Assembly: GCA_028023455.1 (NCBI GenBank)
Contig: JAQFVV010006231.1
Location: forward strand, 9,376,036 to 9,440,035
Reading direction: 5' to 3'
Source: Epiperipatus broadwayi
Taxonomy: Eukaryota; Onychophora; Udeonychophora; Euonychophora; Peripatidae
DNA: 64,000 bases
Position numbers and translations under genes: made by a program. Below the pieces are notes generated by a model. It saw only the letters and a program-made list of their open reading frames with translations, was not told the DNA's origin and did no database searches. Each line of letters opens with the position of its first letter. The first letter of the stretch is position 1. This document shows, piece after piece, positions 1 through 12,869 of the stretch.

Positions 1-59
1 ATTTGTCCACAGCAAACTTTGGATTTTATCAACCAAAAGAATAAGTTGAATTTAAACAT

Positions 60-1215
60 GCATTAGCATTATGAATCACCTCCATGGATTGAGAGAAGTT
101 GTAGAAAGAACCAATGTATATGAGTGGCTATTGTGCTTTGGATTAATAGATTATAAAAAGGCATTTGATTCGATAAGCAAGGCACTGGATATCAATATAT
201 AGACCCAAAATATTATTATATTTTGAATATTTACCAAAATGCTACAGCAATGAATAAATTACATAGTGACATTAAAAAAATTTAACATTGAGAAGATTTG
301 AATATTTACCAAAATGCTACAGCAATGAATAAATTACATAGTGACATTAAAAAAATTTAACATTGAGAATAGTGATGACACGATGACTCCACATCACCAA
401 AACAATTTCCAGCAGTTTTACAAGCCAAGAAAGTAAAAATAAATGGAGGTTAATTAAGGCACTTAGACTTTTCAAATGATGTGGTTGTTTTTGCAATAAT
501 ACTTTAGAGCTTCAGGAAATGTTACAAGTGTTAATCATATGAAAAATCATATGAAAGCAAAAAAGTAGTGCTAAAGATTGATAATAAAATTAAATATTAA
601 AACAATTAATGTCTAAAGGATTTTCTCAAAAAATAATAATTAATAATCATGTATTAGAAGAAATTAACAACTATAAATACTTTGGTCAGATTATCAATAC
701 AGGAGAAAATATAATAGATAAAATTAATCGTAGCATTAAATTTTCATGAAGCATTTTTAGTAGAAATAATATTAAAAAGAAAATATGCCTTTGTGTTTGA
801 AAAGGATTTTAATAAATATGTTTTAGTACTTCTTACTTATGGATCTGAGATTTGGACATTTAACAGAAAAGCATTACAGAAATTTTGGACAATTCAATGG
901 AATATGAAGAGATGTATGCTATGAGTAGCCAGAGAACAAACAAGTCTTAGTGATATTATTGAAAAAATTAAGAGAATGCAATGAAAATAAGATTGACAAA
1001 GTACTAGAAGAAATGATAACATTTGGACAGCTGAAGTCTTAAACTAAATACCAAAAGATTGTAAAAGACTTAGCAAGAGATTATATGTAAAGTGGATGGA
1101 TGATATAAAGAAGTGTGCTGGTGTGATATGGAGAAGAGAGGCTAGAGATAAGATAAACTGGATTAAACTTGGAGAACATTTAATACACTTTATACAGTTC
1201 AATCAATAGTATTAT
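60..1215 (+). pseudogene. Decayed RTE-type LINE, reverse transcriptase to C-terminus
   Basis: Broken reverse-transcriptase gene of a non-LTR retrotransposon. An open piece at 71-202 reads like RT motif A of RTE-type elements (IDYKKAFDS, preceded by a conserved HLHGLREVVE stretch). The catalytic F/Y-A-D-D box is visible but damaged at 469-480 (FSND followed by VVVFA). Around 613-760 comes the conserved NNYKYFGQIINT segment, and at 1085-1185 the RTE C-terminal signature (VKWMDDIKK, then INWIKLGE). Pieces lie in different frames with many stops, so the copy is dead. The endonuclease half is absent; the window edge cuts the 5' side. A second copy of the same family lies at 34.1-34.9 kb and an RTE endonuclease piece near 16.2 kb. 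Class assignment comes from family knowledge of RTE/BovB proteins and was not searched. Confidence 0.8.
222..369. repeat. Perfect 75-bp tandem duplication inside the LINE
   Basis: The unit starting TTTGAATATTTACC at 222 is repeated at 297 with a 75-bp period and no visible mismatch. It interrupts the RT remnant between motif A and the catalytic box, so it arose after the element lost function. Confidence 0.9.
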
Positions 1216-2021
1216 TACACGACAATAATAAACAGATTGATTTTAAAATGTCATTCTTTTTGAATTACTTTCATGGATATACTAATGTTTTCTATTTAAA
1301 TTGTTGAAAATCCAGCAAAGAAATCCAATAATTACTTTTAATAAAGAGTTGTATGTTATAGCATGTCATAGTTTTAATATTTATTTGGGATTAAAATATA
1401 AACAGACTTCTGCCAGCATATACACCATTTTCTAAAATCCATCTTATTTAGCTAGCAATTTCTTTTCAGTAAAAAGATCATTATGTTCAGTGCAATATAA
1501 TCTTTATAGTATATTATATAACAGCTTGCTCATTTGTTTGATATTGGAATATAAATGGATTTCTCTCTCTATTTATAAACTGCTCAGTAATTTCACACTG
1601 ACATGAAATTCTGACAGCTCTTTAAATCATTCTTTTTCAGATACTTATTTTCTTTCTGATGAATTACTTTTAATCTTTGTGGCTTCTTATCTTCATTTGT
1701 ATAAGCCATCAAATCCACCTGAGTGAAAGACTATTATTTTGAGCAATGTTATCACTTATTTTTTTAATTCATTATTTTAACAATAATCAAATTCATTTTT
1801 CATGATGAGCTGACATCAAAAATATCCATCATATATATTGAAGAAATTTATCATTTTATATATATATATATATAATACTCGTAAATTTCACTAACTACAT
1901 GTAACATAATGATTGCTTTACAAAGTGGTGCACAGCACCGAAATTGTATTAGCTGAATGGAAAACCAGAAACACCATAAATAGCAAAATAATACACTTTG
2001 TAAAGCATATCAGTATATATA
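1216..2021. other. A+T-rich spacer
   Basis: No gene seen. It follows the C-terminal end of the RTE copy and may include its 3' untranslated tail in the first tens of bases. A TA microsatellite lies at about 1858-1874. Confidence 0.6.
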
Positions 2022-2568
2022 TAATTAGTTTCCAACCAGTAACCACCTAAACATTCACAGTAAATATAGCAACCAATATTTCTAACTGCTGTCAAGGCAA
2101 CCTTCACACCTTTTAATAGCAAGAATGGAAATCCATTCTTACTAATGATCCATTGAATATATATGGACACTCAAAGATTGCAACTTGACTACAGAGTATG
2201 AAATATTGTTACAATGAAGTTTAAATAAACCTCTTTAAACATGTCACTATAATGCAGACTAATAAATAGTCATCTAAAACATTACTTAATGCAATACTTT
2301 TAAATTGCCCATGTATTATTTAGAAATAATAAGCGAAATAGTGCCTAAAGCTAATCTGGGATAATAATGTAATTAGTTTCCAACCAGTAACCACCTAAAC
2401 ATTCACAGTAAATATAGCAACCAATATTTCTAACTGCTGTCAAGGCAACCTTCACACCTTTTAATAGCAAGAATGGAAATCCATTCTTACTAATGGTCCA
2501 TTGAATATATATGGACACTCAAAGATTGCAACTTGACTACAGAGTATGAAATATTGTTACAATGAAGT
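2022..2568. repeat. 199-bp direct duplication (2022-2220 and 2370-2568)
   Basis: Two copies of a 199-bp segment, nearly identical (one clear change, TGATCC versus TGGTCC), are offset by 348 bp and separated by about 150 bp of unrelated A+T-rich DNA. The unit is richer in G+C than its surroundings. On the minus strand both copies stay open in one frame (about 60 codons; the one difference is Ile to Thr), but no family is recognised and there is no start, splice or codon evidence for a real exon. The high identity marks a recent event. Confidence 0.85.
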
Positions 2569-5500
2569 ATATATATATTGTGCCCTTTTCTATAGGTCAG
2601 TAATAGTTCATAACAGTCAATTACTAAAAATTTTAAATTTTAGAATATGTTCTTTTAATACATTAATTATATTAAGTCAATTATATCTTTAAAGTGCAAT
2701 TTGAAGCTAAAGAGAATACGTAGTGTATAAAATCATTTAAAAATAGTTATATAAGGCTTTAAATATTTTTCATATGGTTGTAAAAGCTGGCCATATTAAA
2801 TAACACAGCTATAAAAATTAAAAGTATATTTAATAAATTCGATTTTAATAGTTTAAAACTGATAAGTTAATAAATACAGTATTTAAATTTATAATCATAT
2901 GTAATAGTCAAAATTAATATAATATATTTTAAAAATAAACTTTATGATGGTGATATTTGTATTTAGCTCTATATTTTCAAAATTGTTCTTCCAAATTTTA
3001 TAATTATATTATATAATATAATAAGTGTATCAATTTTATAAATCTAGGCAGAGAAATAGATTAAAAATTGTCTGTCAAAGTTATTAATCATGTGACTTGT
3101 ATATTGCATACTTTCTCACACACGCTTGTTTGAATTAATAATAAAGTTTAAAATATTTTAAAAGTTATATTATAGAATTGGATGGAATTGTCACCTAGCA
3201 AATAATAATAAATATTAAGTTAACTATCGTATGTAATGTTTTAAGTAATGTAATAAAGACGAATACAGATATAATAAAAATTAAATATTTTGTTTAAATA
3301 AAAATAGATAAATGGAATAAGTTATTAAGGTTATTTTAAAAGTTATTTTAAAAGATTAAATAATTTAAATAAAGTTATAATTGAAGTAAAAGTGGAATTT
3401 TAAATAATATTTTTTAAATTTTATTACGTCATAATTCTAATTTTGAAATTCAATTCTACTTGAAATTGAAAATATGTAAATTTGTTCTCAAGCTAAAGTA
3501 AGAATTAACCAATAGGAATAGGTATTCTTACAGACTATAAATATGATTTGCACGGGGTTATCGAGGGAGATTAATAATGCATTGAAACCAAAGAAAGGTA
3601 TATTAGCAGCTCTCAAAGAGATAGTATTTTTTTTTTAAATTTTTTTTATTTTAGTCAATTTTTTTTAGTACTATCTTATCATTTTATTTGCAAAAAACTA
3701 ATTGATAATTTTTAAAAATATTTTTGCAAAAGAGGGTGTTAAAATATAATAATTTAGAAACTTCGTGGAAATGATTTTCTAATTTTTTAAAAGTTACTTG
3801 CCAGTAGTATTTTATCTGAAGTTTAACCTAAACTACGCAATAAAGGATGGATATACTATGAAATAAAATGGATATAAGTTGTAATGCTGAAAAAATATTT
3901 GAAATATTTATTGATACAGCTTTATTAATATTTCACCGGAGAACTGTTTTGGTACATAAAAAAACCACAGCTCGGACATTATACGGAGTCATAAATAATA
4001 CGTTTCATGTATTATTTATAAGTTTATCCAAGATTTATTTTTAAATAGTAATAAGACAATTATATTTCATGAATTATTTTATAGAATATTATATTCAAAG
4101 TAGTAAAATGTTATATACTTTCTGAAGGTAACATTTTTAAAAAATATTTTCAAGAATTAAAGAAAGAACCCAGGAGAATATGTTATGGAAGCGTTTTTGA
4201 TATTAAAATATCCGGTCTTAGAATTATTTAAAAATGTATTTAGAAAAGATTTGTTTAAAAGCACTTGAAGTTTTTATTTTTATTTTTTAAAAGTGATTAA
4301 AAAAAAAAAAACCCAAACGAAAGTTTAAATGTATCAAGAAGGAAACTTATATAAAAAAGTGAACATATAGTTGAATAAAAGATGGATCCATGGAAATACA
4401 AATAGTACTTAAAAATTTATCGAATATTTTTAAAGTTAAATTAGATGGATTGATGCATCGGATACACCGCAGAGAATATTGGCAGAGAATATTAAGAAGC
4501 TTCATGGGATTAATCAATATTATGATTTAATAATTATCGTCCTAAATACTAAAACCAAGGATTATTTTCTATAAATTTTACTAAACGGATTAATAATTAT
4601 TTTTATTTTAAACTTTAACGCGCTTGGAGGAGAACATTTTTTAAAACTCTAGAGAAAATAATAAGCATTTTGGACTTATCAGGAACTATCGTCAAGAAAA
4701 TATGTAATTATAGTTTTGATTCCTTTTATTTTGTTAACCTAGTTTAAATCTAAATTTATTTAAGATTAGGAAAAACATAAAAACATTAATTTTATTAATA
4801 TTAAAATTTTATAATATAACAATCTAATAATTTAGCTAAAAATATTTTAATATAAAGTGTATGGGTGTGAATTTTTTTTATATCTGCAATGCTCAAGTGG
4901 ATAAAGGAAGCCTACTGAACACGATGACTAGATAAAGGTTATTGGTAATAATAATAACTATTGATAATTTATAATGTATATTTTTTTTTGTTTTCTTTAG
5001 ATCATCCATAAATTGGAAGAATGAAGTGTAAAAGTTTTTTTTAATTATATGTAAGGCATTTTCATACAACATTAAAAAAAAAAAAACATTATGAGATAGG
5101 ATTGATTTGAAAATATGCATACAAGATTATTATTATTTTTTTTTTTTATTAGTGATATAATCCAACATAACAAATAATTATGTGATTCTTTTAAAATTTT
5201 CATGTTATTGGATATTTAAATATTGTCTAAGTAGATTGTATATGATTAGACATATAGAATAATGAAGTAAGCAGACTTTTCTTGTGGAACAGCTAGATTG
5301 TTTAACTATTAATAAATTTTGTTTATTGTTTTGTAAATGCAGATAGTTATTTATCGATGTAAGATGTGGAAAATCTTGAGAAATAATGTTGAGATAGTGG
5401 CTTGGAAGTACTTAGTGAACAGGAAACCAAGATGATGTTTTAAGAAATAGGATGTTATAAGGAATGGAAATAATATGTAGTCTTTATGTGAATATCAGCA

Positions 5501-8500
5501 TAGTTAACATAGCCCTATGACTGATACACATTTTATTTGGACAGTGTTTATATTTCTTTAAATATTTGATGTTCTAATAAAGCTGAAGAAATAGCTTTAA
5601 CATCGTCCCTGTACTAGAGGATATTAGGCAGGTAAATGCCATACCTCTTCGCACTGTGCCATGATTTTGAGATATGTTAAGAGTAATACTCTAGCTTTCT
5701 TCCTTAATCCTATGCATCTGTTTTCGCTATCTTTATTTCATGTAACTGCATCGTTCAGTAAGATATGTTTAAGAGAAATGATAATAATTTAGAACTTAGG
5801 TTATGCTATCGTTTTGTATAAGAGTGGTTTATTTGCTTAGAAGGAATAGAACGTTATAACTTAAAATTGAAGATCCAAAATACCCTAAGGAAAGAAAAGA
5901 ATCATAGAATATATTTTGAATTTTATTTCGGAAATGAAATATAAACTTTTTTTAAAATAAGGTATCTAAACAAAGATATTTTCTTTAAAGTGATAATAAT
6001 TTTAAATGCTTTGGTATTATTTTTTTTTAAGAGAAAAATAAGTATCGCATATTTTTAAAATACAATAGTACAAAGTAAATTATGTAAACAATATGCATAG
6101 TATATTTTTGTTTATTGATTAATAGAAATATATTGATGATTACACTTATATCATATTAAAGTAAAGCTTAAAGAAAAATATATTATGATTAGTAAACATT
6201 GTGTGATAAATACTAAAATCTAGTACTGAATTTTGGATAATATTTTGTGTAGCATCTTTGACTTTGCAAGATGAAATTTTTTTTAATATTTTGAGAAATC
6301 CATACTCATTATAAAATTTTGTTTTCTATAGAATGTTTTCTAAGTATGAATTTTTTAAAATAAGATAGTTTAATAATATTAAGGATAAAATGCTGTTGCT
6401 AATAAAGTAGATAAATATATTTGTAATAAGTTAACCATAATGAGAAACCAAATAGTAACATTTTTTAAAATTTTGTCCTAAATCTAAATAAAGATATAAT
6501 TGAAATATAAATTATTTTTTTTATAACCCGGTAGATCAAACTGTAAAGTAAAAAGGTTAAGGATATCCACTGTAAATAGTGAAAATAAATTGTTTATTTA
6601 TTTGTTGTTAGTAATAAACTTTGTTAAATTTTGTTATTTCAATAATTTTGTGTCCAAGTTATTTATTTCTCCAAATTGCTGCATGAAATCACGATATATG
6701 CATAATAATTGAAACAAATATATAATTTTGCACAAAAGATAAATAGAGAATTATTTTAAGAATTTTAAATATTTTATTGGTATTCATTATAATTAAATAA
6801 TCATAATCTTACATTATTTTATTGGTCATAAATCAGTTATCACAATATTATATTAAATTTTATGCTATCAGTTGCCACACATATTTTGTTTATCAGATTA
6901 TCAAAATGCTACCACGTATTTATTATATCATTACATGAAGATATAAGATCATATTATATTATTTCATTATTTTATTATGGTAATAAAATTATAGTAAAAA
7001 GAAAAGATATACAGAATTAGTTAAACAATGAAGAATATTATTACTGTTATTTATTATTATTAGTTTTAGTGTAGTAGATTATGACATAAAATCCCTTCTC
7101 ATATTTTATTACCGTATTTTTAAATTAACTTAGAATAAACTTTATGAACCTGAGATTATTTTATTTGAGCTAGATTATTATTAAATAGAAGATTAAGATT
7201 TAATTATTAGTTTAATCTTAGTGAGTAGAAGTTATTAAAGTCGTAAGAATACTATGAGTTTGTTATTTGAAATAGTAATAAAGGGGGGGATAGTGTTCTT
7301 ATGCCATTGAGGTAGTATCCTGTGGGATATTGGCTCAATGTAATCTATCTTGTCACCTGTATTTTCACTTCAAGTCTCATGAAAATATTAAATATTTATT
7401 TAATTTATTTTTATAAACTGAACCTTATTCATATTTTAAATTTGAGCTAGTGAAATATTTTAATTTTAATGCTGAATATTTTAGTTATTAATTATTAACT
7501 GAGATAGAACCCGTTTTATTTTATATTATATATTATCTGGAAGTGAAGATGCACGAGATTACAGGTTAGAATATATATATATTATATATATATTACTTTA
7601 TCTTCAATATCCTTGCAAGTATATTTGGTTGGCAAAATTTTATAAAATTTATGATTTTTATTTATTTAATTTAGATTTTCTTACAGAATTATTATTAATT
7701 ACATCTTTAAAATTCTATTCAAAGTATTGCTCTTTATTTAAGCATGCTCATGAAAGTTTATTAATTGATATGTAATCTGCTCTAAAACAAAAAAATCCAG
7801 GGTTGATTGTCCAGAGTAATATAATTTTTTAAAAAATGTTCTGTTCAGACTAATTGAATGAACAATTAACTAATGAATTTGCTATATGGATTTTCAAATA
7901 TCACATAATTTTCTAAACAGTTTAACTCTACAATTATTATCATCTTCTAACACTGATTCTGTAAATTCAATTAGTAATATCTAGAAATAAAAGAAGAGTT
8001 CAATTGCTGAAAGAATATATCAGTAATTATTTGACATGCAGAAGCCAATTAGTCAATCTTATTCTGATATCACTGTCTTGGATCGCAGGTATATATTTTG
8101 ATTGCTGTGTCGTAAATTTTTTGTATTAAAATTTAATTTTAAAAACGTTCAATTTCTTTCTCACTAATATGTCTGAGCATATAATTACAATAAATAAATA
8201 ATTATTTAGAACTGGGAAAGAATCAAATAACTGGGAACACATTATTATAACCAAACAGCAGAATTTATATTAGCACATCAATTTTGAAACAACATATAAA
8301 GTTGAATGATTCTTATTACTATCATTACTTTTTCTTTGTTTCTATCAATTTTGGAAACACTTTCCTTGGACAGTCTGGAGAACTGATTAGTAGAACTCCT
8401 TATTTTTTGAAGAAGTCTTTTTCTTAATTAGACTGATATTCATCTTTTCTTTGTGCATAAAGTCTTTTTTTTTTTTACCCTTTTTAAAAAAGTACAAATT

Positions 8501-8870
8501 ATTATTATAGTCATTTCTACAAGTTTGAAAATATCTTAAATTAGATATTGCTAATCAATTATTATTATTTTTTATTTAGACAAAGTTCTAATAACTAATT
8601 TTAAAAGTGAAAGGAATTCTAATACATATCATAATAGTGGAAAAAAGAAAAAAAATGTTATACTATATTAACATTTAATCACTCACAGAGATGAATGGGA
8701 GATAATTTTTAATCTAGATACTTTGAATCTATTTTTTAAATTAAAAACATGTGATTAAAAATTGTTAAATGTAAATACATTTCAACAAAAAAATATTAAT
8801 AACTTATGACTATAAGTCAATTTATTTTTTACCATTTCCAAAATAAGGCATTATTGCAATACCAATATAA
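2569..8870. other. Long A+T-rich gene-free stretch
   Basis: No gene or identifiable element seen. It holds poly(A)/poly(T) runs (for example near 3630, 4300, 5080, 5140), TA microsatellites near 7570-7600, and slightly less A+T-rich islands near 5600-5760 and 7290-7400 with no recognisable coding or RNA signal. Short open frames such as the minus frame 4893-5120 look like chance. Confidence 0.6.
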
Positions 8871-8878
8871 ATCTAAAG

Positions 8879-10248
8879 GGTACTTTCTGATTTTGCTCCA
8901 TGCTACCACTTGAGGGCACTTAATTTCCAATAGTTGGAGATAATTATACAATTGCAGGGACTAATGTTTAATGAAAGTAAATAAACCATATAGTTGTGAC
9001 TTATGGATTTTTAAATTTATTATATAAAAATACAACAAAATGATATGCTATGGTGAATCAAAATGTATTTCACAAATATGTAATTACTTGCTCACTAAAG
9101 TCAAAAGCTGCACTGATTGTTTTTTATGCTCAAGATGATGAGAATTTGTGATCCATTGGCCACAGAACATGAGGCAGTGAAATTTTTTCAAAGAAACCAT
9201 ATCCTGCCCTCTCAAAAAGTCTGTGCAAATGGCTATGATATAAAATTGTATTCTGCCCGAATCCTGGAATGGTAATGTAATTTAAAAGTCTGCCAACGCC
9301 GTGTAGCGCTACGTAAAGACACATGCGTTTGAAGGCTCTAAAATAACATTTCTAACAGCCATCCAATTTATTTATGATTGGAGTAGAAATACCATGACAA
9401 TTGAATGTATAAAACATGAATTGGATTTGTGCAAAGACACTATCATTTCTTGATTTGGCCATCATGCAAAATTGAAGGACTGGAAAATTTGTAGAAGTCG
9501 ATGAAAGTCTCTTTACAAAACGAAAGAACCAACAAGGGAGAATATTTCCACAACAATGGTTATTCAGTGGTTTATGCAGGGAAATCAAAGTGTTTTATTA
9601 TCACTGTTCCATATCAGACAGCATCCATTCTACTTGATGCCATTCAACAAAATATAACACAAGGATCAACAATTTATTCTGACTGTTGGAAGGCCTATAA
9701 AACTGATGAATTAAGAAACGCAGGATTTGAACATTTTAAAATTAATCATAGTTATAATTTTGTAGATCCTTCTACTGGGAGCTTTGGGGGCTAGTGTCAC
9801 TAGCAAACACATGAATTCCTATTTAGCTGAGTACATGTGGTGGCGATTGCACCAAGAAGATTTATTTGTCACAATTTTAGAAGTCATTAGCAAAGTGTAA
9901 CTATTTTTTTATTACTTTCATTTTTTTTTTTTTTACTTTAATTAAACACTAGAATACAAAATTGTTTTCGTCTTTTTTACTTTCACTATCATTAAATACT
10001 CCAGATTATGCTAGATACTATCAATTTGTTAGTAATTATATATATATTATTTGATTAAATACCAAATTATTGTTTATTTCAATATCATTTTGTCATATTT
10101 TTATACGATAAATTTAAAAATTCACAAGTCACAACTATATGGTTTATTTACTTTCATTAAACATTAGTCCCTGCAACCATATAATTATCTCTGGCTATTG
10201 GAAATAAGTGTCCTCAAGTAGTAGCATAGGGCAAAATCGGAAAGTACC
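8879..10248 (+). mobile_element. Merlin-superfamily DNA transposon, full length but inactive
   Basis: Cut-and-paste element of 1,370 bp. Long terminal inverted repeats run 8879-9046 and 10082-10248 (about 168 bp, roughly 90% identical by eye), both starting GGTACTTTC. They are flanked by an 8-bp target duplication, ATCTAAAG (8871-8878) and ATCTAAAA (10249-10256), seven of eight matching. An 8-9 bp duplication and an IS1016/ISXO2-like transposase are hallmarks of the Merlin superfamily, and such a transposase remnant lies between the repeats. Divergence of the repeats and several lesions in the gene show an old, dead copy. Boundaries are read directly from the sequence and are firm. Confidence 0.93.
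9135..9900 (+). pseudogene. Merlin (ISXO2/IS1016-like) DDE transposase, broken
   Basis: Relic of the transposase of the surrounding element. From ATG codons at 9135/9138 the N-terminal part matches the family's zinc-ribbon-like region in order: VKFFQRNHILP, VCANGYDIKLY, then an in-frame stop within a stretch like WxCNLKVCQRRVALRKDT. A shifted frame continues toward the catalytic core. The first catalytic Asp sits in VEVDESLFTKRK (about 9490-9525). After another frameshift the second Asp lies in IYSDCWKAY (about 9675-9700), followed by FKINHSYNFVDPSTG. The segment that should hold the catalytic Glu is deleted, and the frame resumes at about 9811 with YLAEYMWW, ending in a TAA at 9898-9900. At least two frameshifts, stops and a deletion make it non-functional. 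It sits between the TIRs in the expected orientation. Confidence 0.9.
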
Positions 10249-10256
10249 ATCTAAAA

Positions 10257-12095
10257 CAAAGAATCAAAAGTCAATTAAACAAGCCATGTATCATTTTTCT
10301 TTCTATAACCTGGTTTAAAAAGATCAGAACTATTTTGTAATAATGATCCATTTTCAATAAAAAAATTAAGAGGAAAAAAATGCTAAAAGTTTAAATGTAC
10401 AGTAAATTATTTATAGTTATTTGATTTAAATCAGTTTCTAATATTTAATTTTAGAAAAGGTGAGGTAAAGCCAACACATATCACAGCAAATTAAAAAAAA
10501 TAAAAAATACTTTTTTTAAACTTCTAATTATGCTCAGAGAAAAACCGAGGGTAATTTTTAATTTAAATAATTGAACTTATATATTTTTAAAAAAATATTT
10601 GATTAAAAATTGTCCAAATTTTCTTATAAATTATGATTATACACATTAACTCATTTGTTTTTCATCAATTCATAGATTAAAATCGCCCAATTTAATTAAT
10701 GTTATTTTACAAAATATTTAATTATTCTGATCTTATATTTGTTCTAAGACTATGTATCTATTTTTTTTTGTTATTGGTGGTGGAAAGTATATATATAAAA
10801 AAAAACACTCCAAAATGACTGGAAAAATATAATAAATGGGAAATAATTAATACCAGTTTTATACGGTTGATTTCAATAAGATTGATGTAAATCCATTAGA
10901 CAGTTATAAATTTCCATTTTCCTTAAACGGAAGCTAATGCACCAATAAATAAAAAATTGAAACAATTGACAAAGAATTGACATTATAACATTTCTCCAAA
11001 CATAACTGTATTGACTACAACAACAATGAAAGGGCCAGCCTCACGTACTAAAGCCTTCCCCATTTAATTTTTTTTACTTAACACATGCACATAGATTCTA
11101 CATAAGCATTTTTAGATATTCAAAATCTACATACAATGTAAGCCCTCTCCCCCAACTTTTGCTTTTTAAATAAGAGATAAAGATTACAGTACTAAATAAG
11201 CATTAATCTACAGATTCTTTTTTTTCTTAGGAGAAACAAAAAATTGCCAAAGTAATTGATTTTTATTTTTTATTCTCCAAATGATAAATAATATCCTAGC
11301 TTGCATAGTGAAAGTGTGAAAGTTACATTTTATAATGAGAAAGAAAAATGACATTAACAGAGATAAATTCAAAGAATAAATAAACAAATATATATATTTT
11401 AAAAAAGCTAATACATTGATTTTCTATATTTGCAGAAGCATTATAATATAATGTTACAGCATAAACGGAGGAATTTAATTCTGAAATTACATTTTTTAAA
11501 AATGATTTTTTTTTTTTTTTTTTGCTATATAAAAAAATGAAACATGTAGAATACTCATAGTATACATGTCAATATTTTGATAGTGGTTTTTACAAAAAAT
11601 AAAAGTTGTTTTTCTATCCAACCATTTATAAATCTATTTAGATTTCTGCAAAGCTCTGTACTGATTAACAACAACAACAACAACAAAAATCTCACTTTGC
11701 CTCTCTGGTGCTTGTATATCACATCACCTTTTAAGCAACTGACTATATGCTCATTCACATAAACTTTTGTTAAATAAAAGCTCTTACTATTACAACTAAA
11801 AAGAGGCTTATTTTATAAACTTCATTAGTATCCATTAGTATAAATTATCATTACTTGTTTTCACAGATAACTTACATATCTTTCTGTGAGCATAGCTTTT
11901 ATTTTAATTTCTTATAATAGTCACTTAATTAATTTCTCTAAATTTTTAAAATATATTCTTTATATTTAAATGCTATGATTCAATGAACCTTAAAGCAAGA
12001 CTCATGCATACTTTTAAATCAAAACTTCAAAGATAGTATTTCAAAGCCATCATATAATATTATGGATTTATGTAGTTATTATTATCATTATTAAC
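10257..12095. other. A+T-rich spacer
   Basis: No gene seen. The part at about 10420-10630 resembles 8540-8790 on the other side of the Merlin element at low identity. Also present: a poly(T) run at about 11507-11523 and an ACA/CAA microsatellite near 11668-11688. Overlapping open frames on both strands at 11555-11762 are a by-product of low complexity. Confidence 0.55.
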
Positions 12096-12235
12096 AGATG
12101 AGTGCTAGTTCAGCATGAAATATGTATATTGGGGATCATTTATCTCTTTTACATTTGTGTGGTCATATGTATCAGTTGTGTGAGATAGAGTGGATAGCTG
12201 AGAGCCTGAAAGTGTCTTCAAATTCCTTATAATTA
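12096..12235 (+). repeat. SINE-like repeat copy, 3' part, diverged
   Basis: Carries the family landmarks in order: GCTAGTTCAGCATGAAAT, a variable linker with TTTATCTCTTT, TGTATCAGTTGTGTGAGATAG, and a degenerate promoter B-box-like TCTTCAAATTCC at about 12217. It is one of several copies in this window (see 52128-52455 for the clearest tRNA-like signal). Confidence 0.6.
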
Positions 12236-12620
12236 CATTAAGTTTACAAATTTTTTCATTTTATATCATATGACATTTAAAAAAATAGCATTCTATAAAA
12301 TATTTCTATTATTTTATTTTTACTTATTAAAAAACAAAGTTTATATATATATATATATAAATTATTAAGCAATATATAGTAATTGTAAATTAATATTAGT
12401 TTATAATACATTAGCAATAAATTTGGATATTAATATAAAATGTAATTGCTAAAATCATTAGAACAAGGAAGAAACATATGTATATACACACATATATATT
12501 GAAATAATGCATCTCCGAGTAGTGGTTTGAGACTGGATGTAGAGCATAGAAAGGTTATATTAATAGGGGAGATAGTTGACAAGGTTTATAGAAAAAAAGT
12601 TAGTAAGAGTTATTAAGAAC

Positions 12621-12856
12621 TGAAACACACAGGCTTATTAAATACCTGTGTTTATATATGTAATATATAGGGTATATGAGCCCAGACTTTCACATGACCC
12701 ACCACTCTCCACATTTATCTTTTCAACATATACATGTTCAAGTGTATCAGTGTTATGAGATAGTGTGAAGAGTGGTGAGTCATGTGAAAGTCTGTGCTCA
12801 TATACCCTATATATTACATATATAGACACAGGTATTTAATAAGCCTGTGTATTTCA
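12621..12856. repeat. Palindrome of two SINE-like 3' ends, head to head
   Basis: Inverted repeat with arms of about 90 bp (12621-12712 and 12764-12856) and a loop of about 50 bp. Each arm is the 3' end of the SINE-like family: AGACTTTCACATGAC / its complement, then a CCTATATATTACATA motif, then the family's terminal hairpin (ACAGG...CCTGT, here CACAGGCTTATTAAATACC and its mirror). The two tails point outward. It could fold into a long hairpin RNA if transcribed. It may be one copy that duplicated in inverted orientation, or a miniature element built from the same ends. Confidence 0.8.
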
Positions 12857-12869
12857 GTTATTATATAGT

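Noticed and set aside
1949-2170. Minus-strand open frame of 73 codons as a gene
   Set aside because: It overlaps a duplicated repeat unit, has no recognised domain and no supporting signals.
11555-11762. Open frames on both strands over the same bases
   Set aside because: Low-complexity sequence; at most one strand could code and neither resembles a protein.
12638-12829. Minus-strand open frame of 63 codons
   Set aside because: It is a translation of the palindrome, with the second half mirroring the first.
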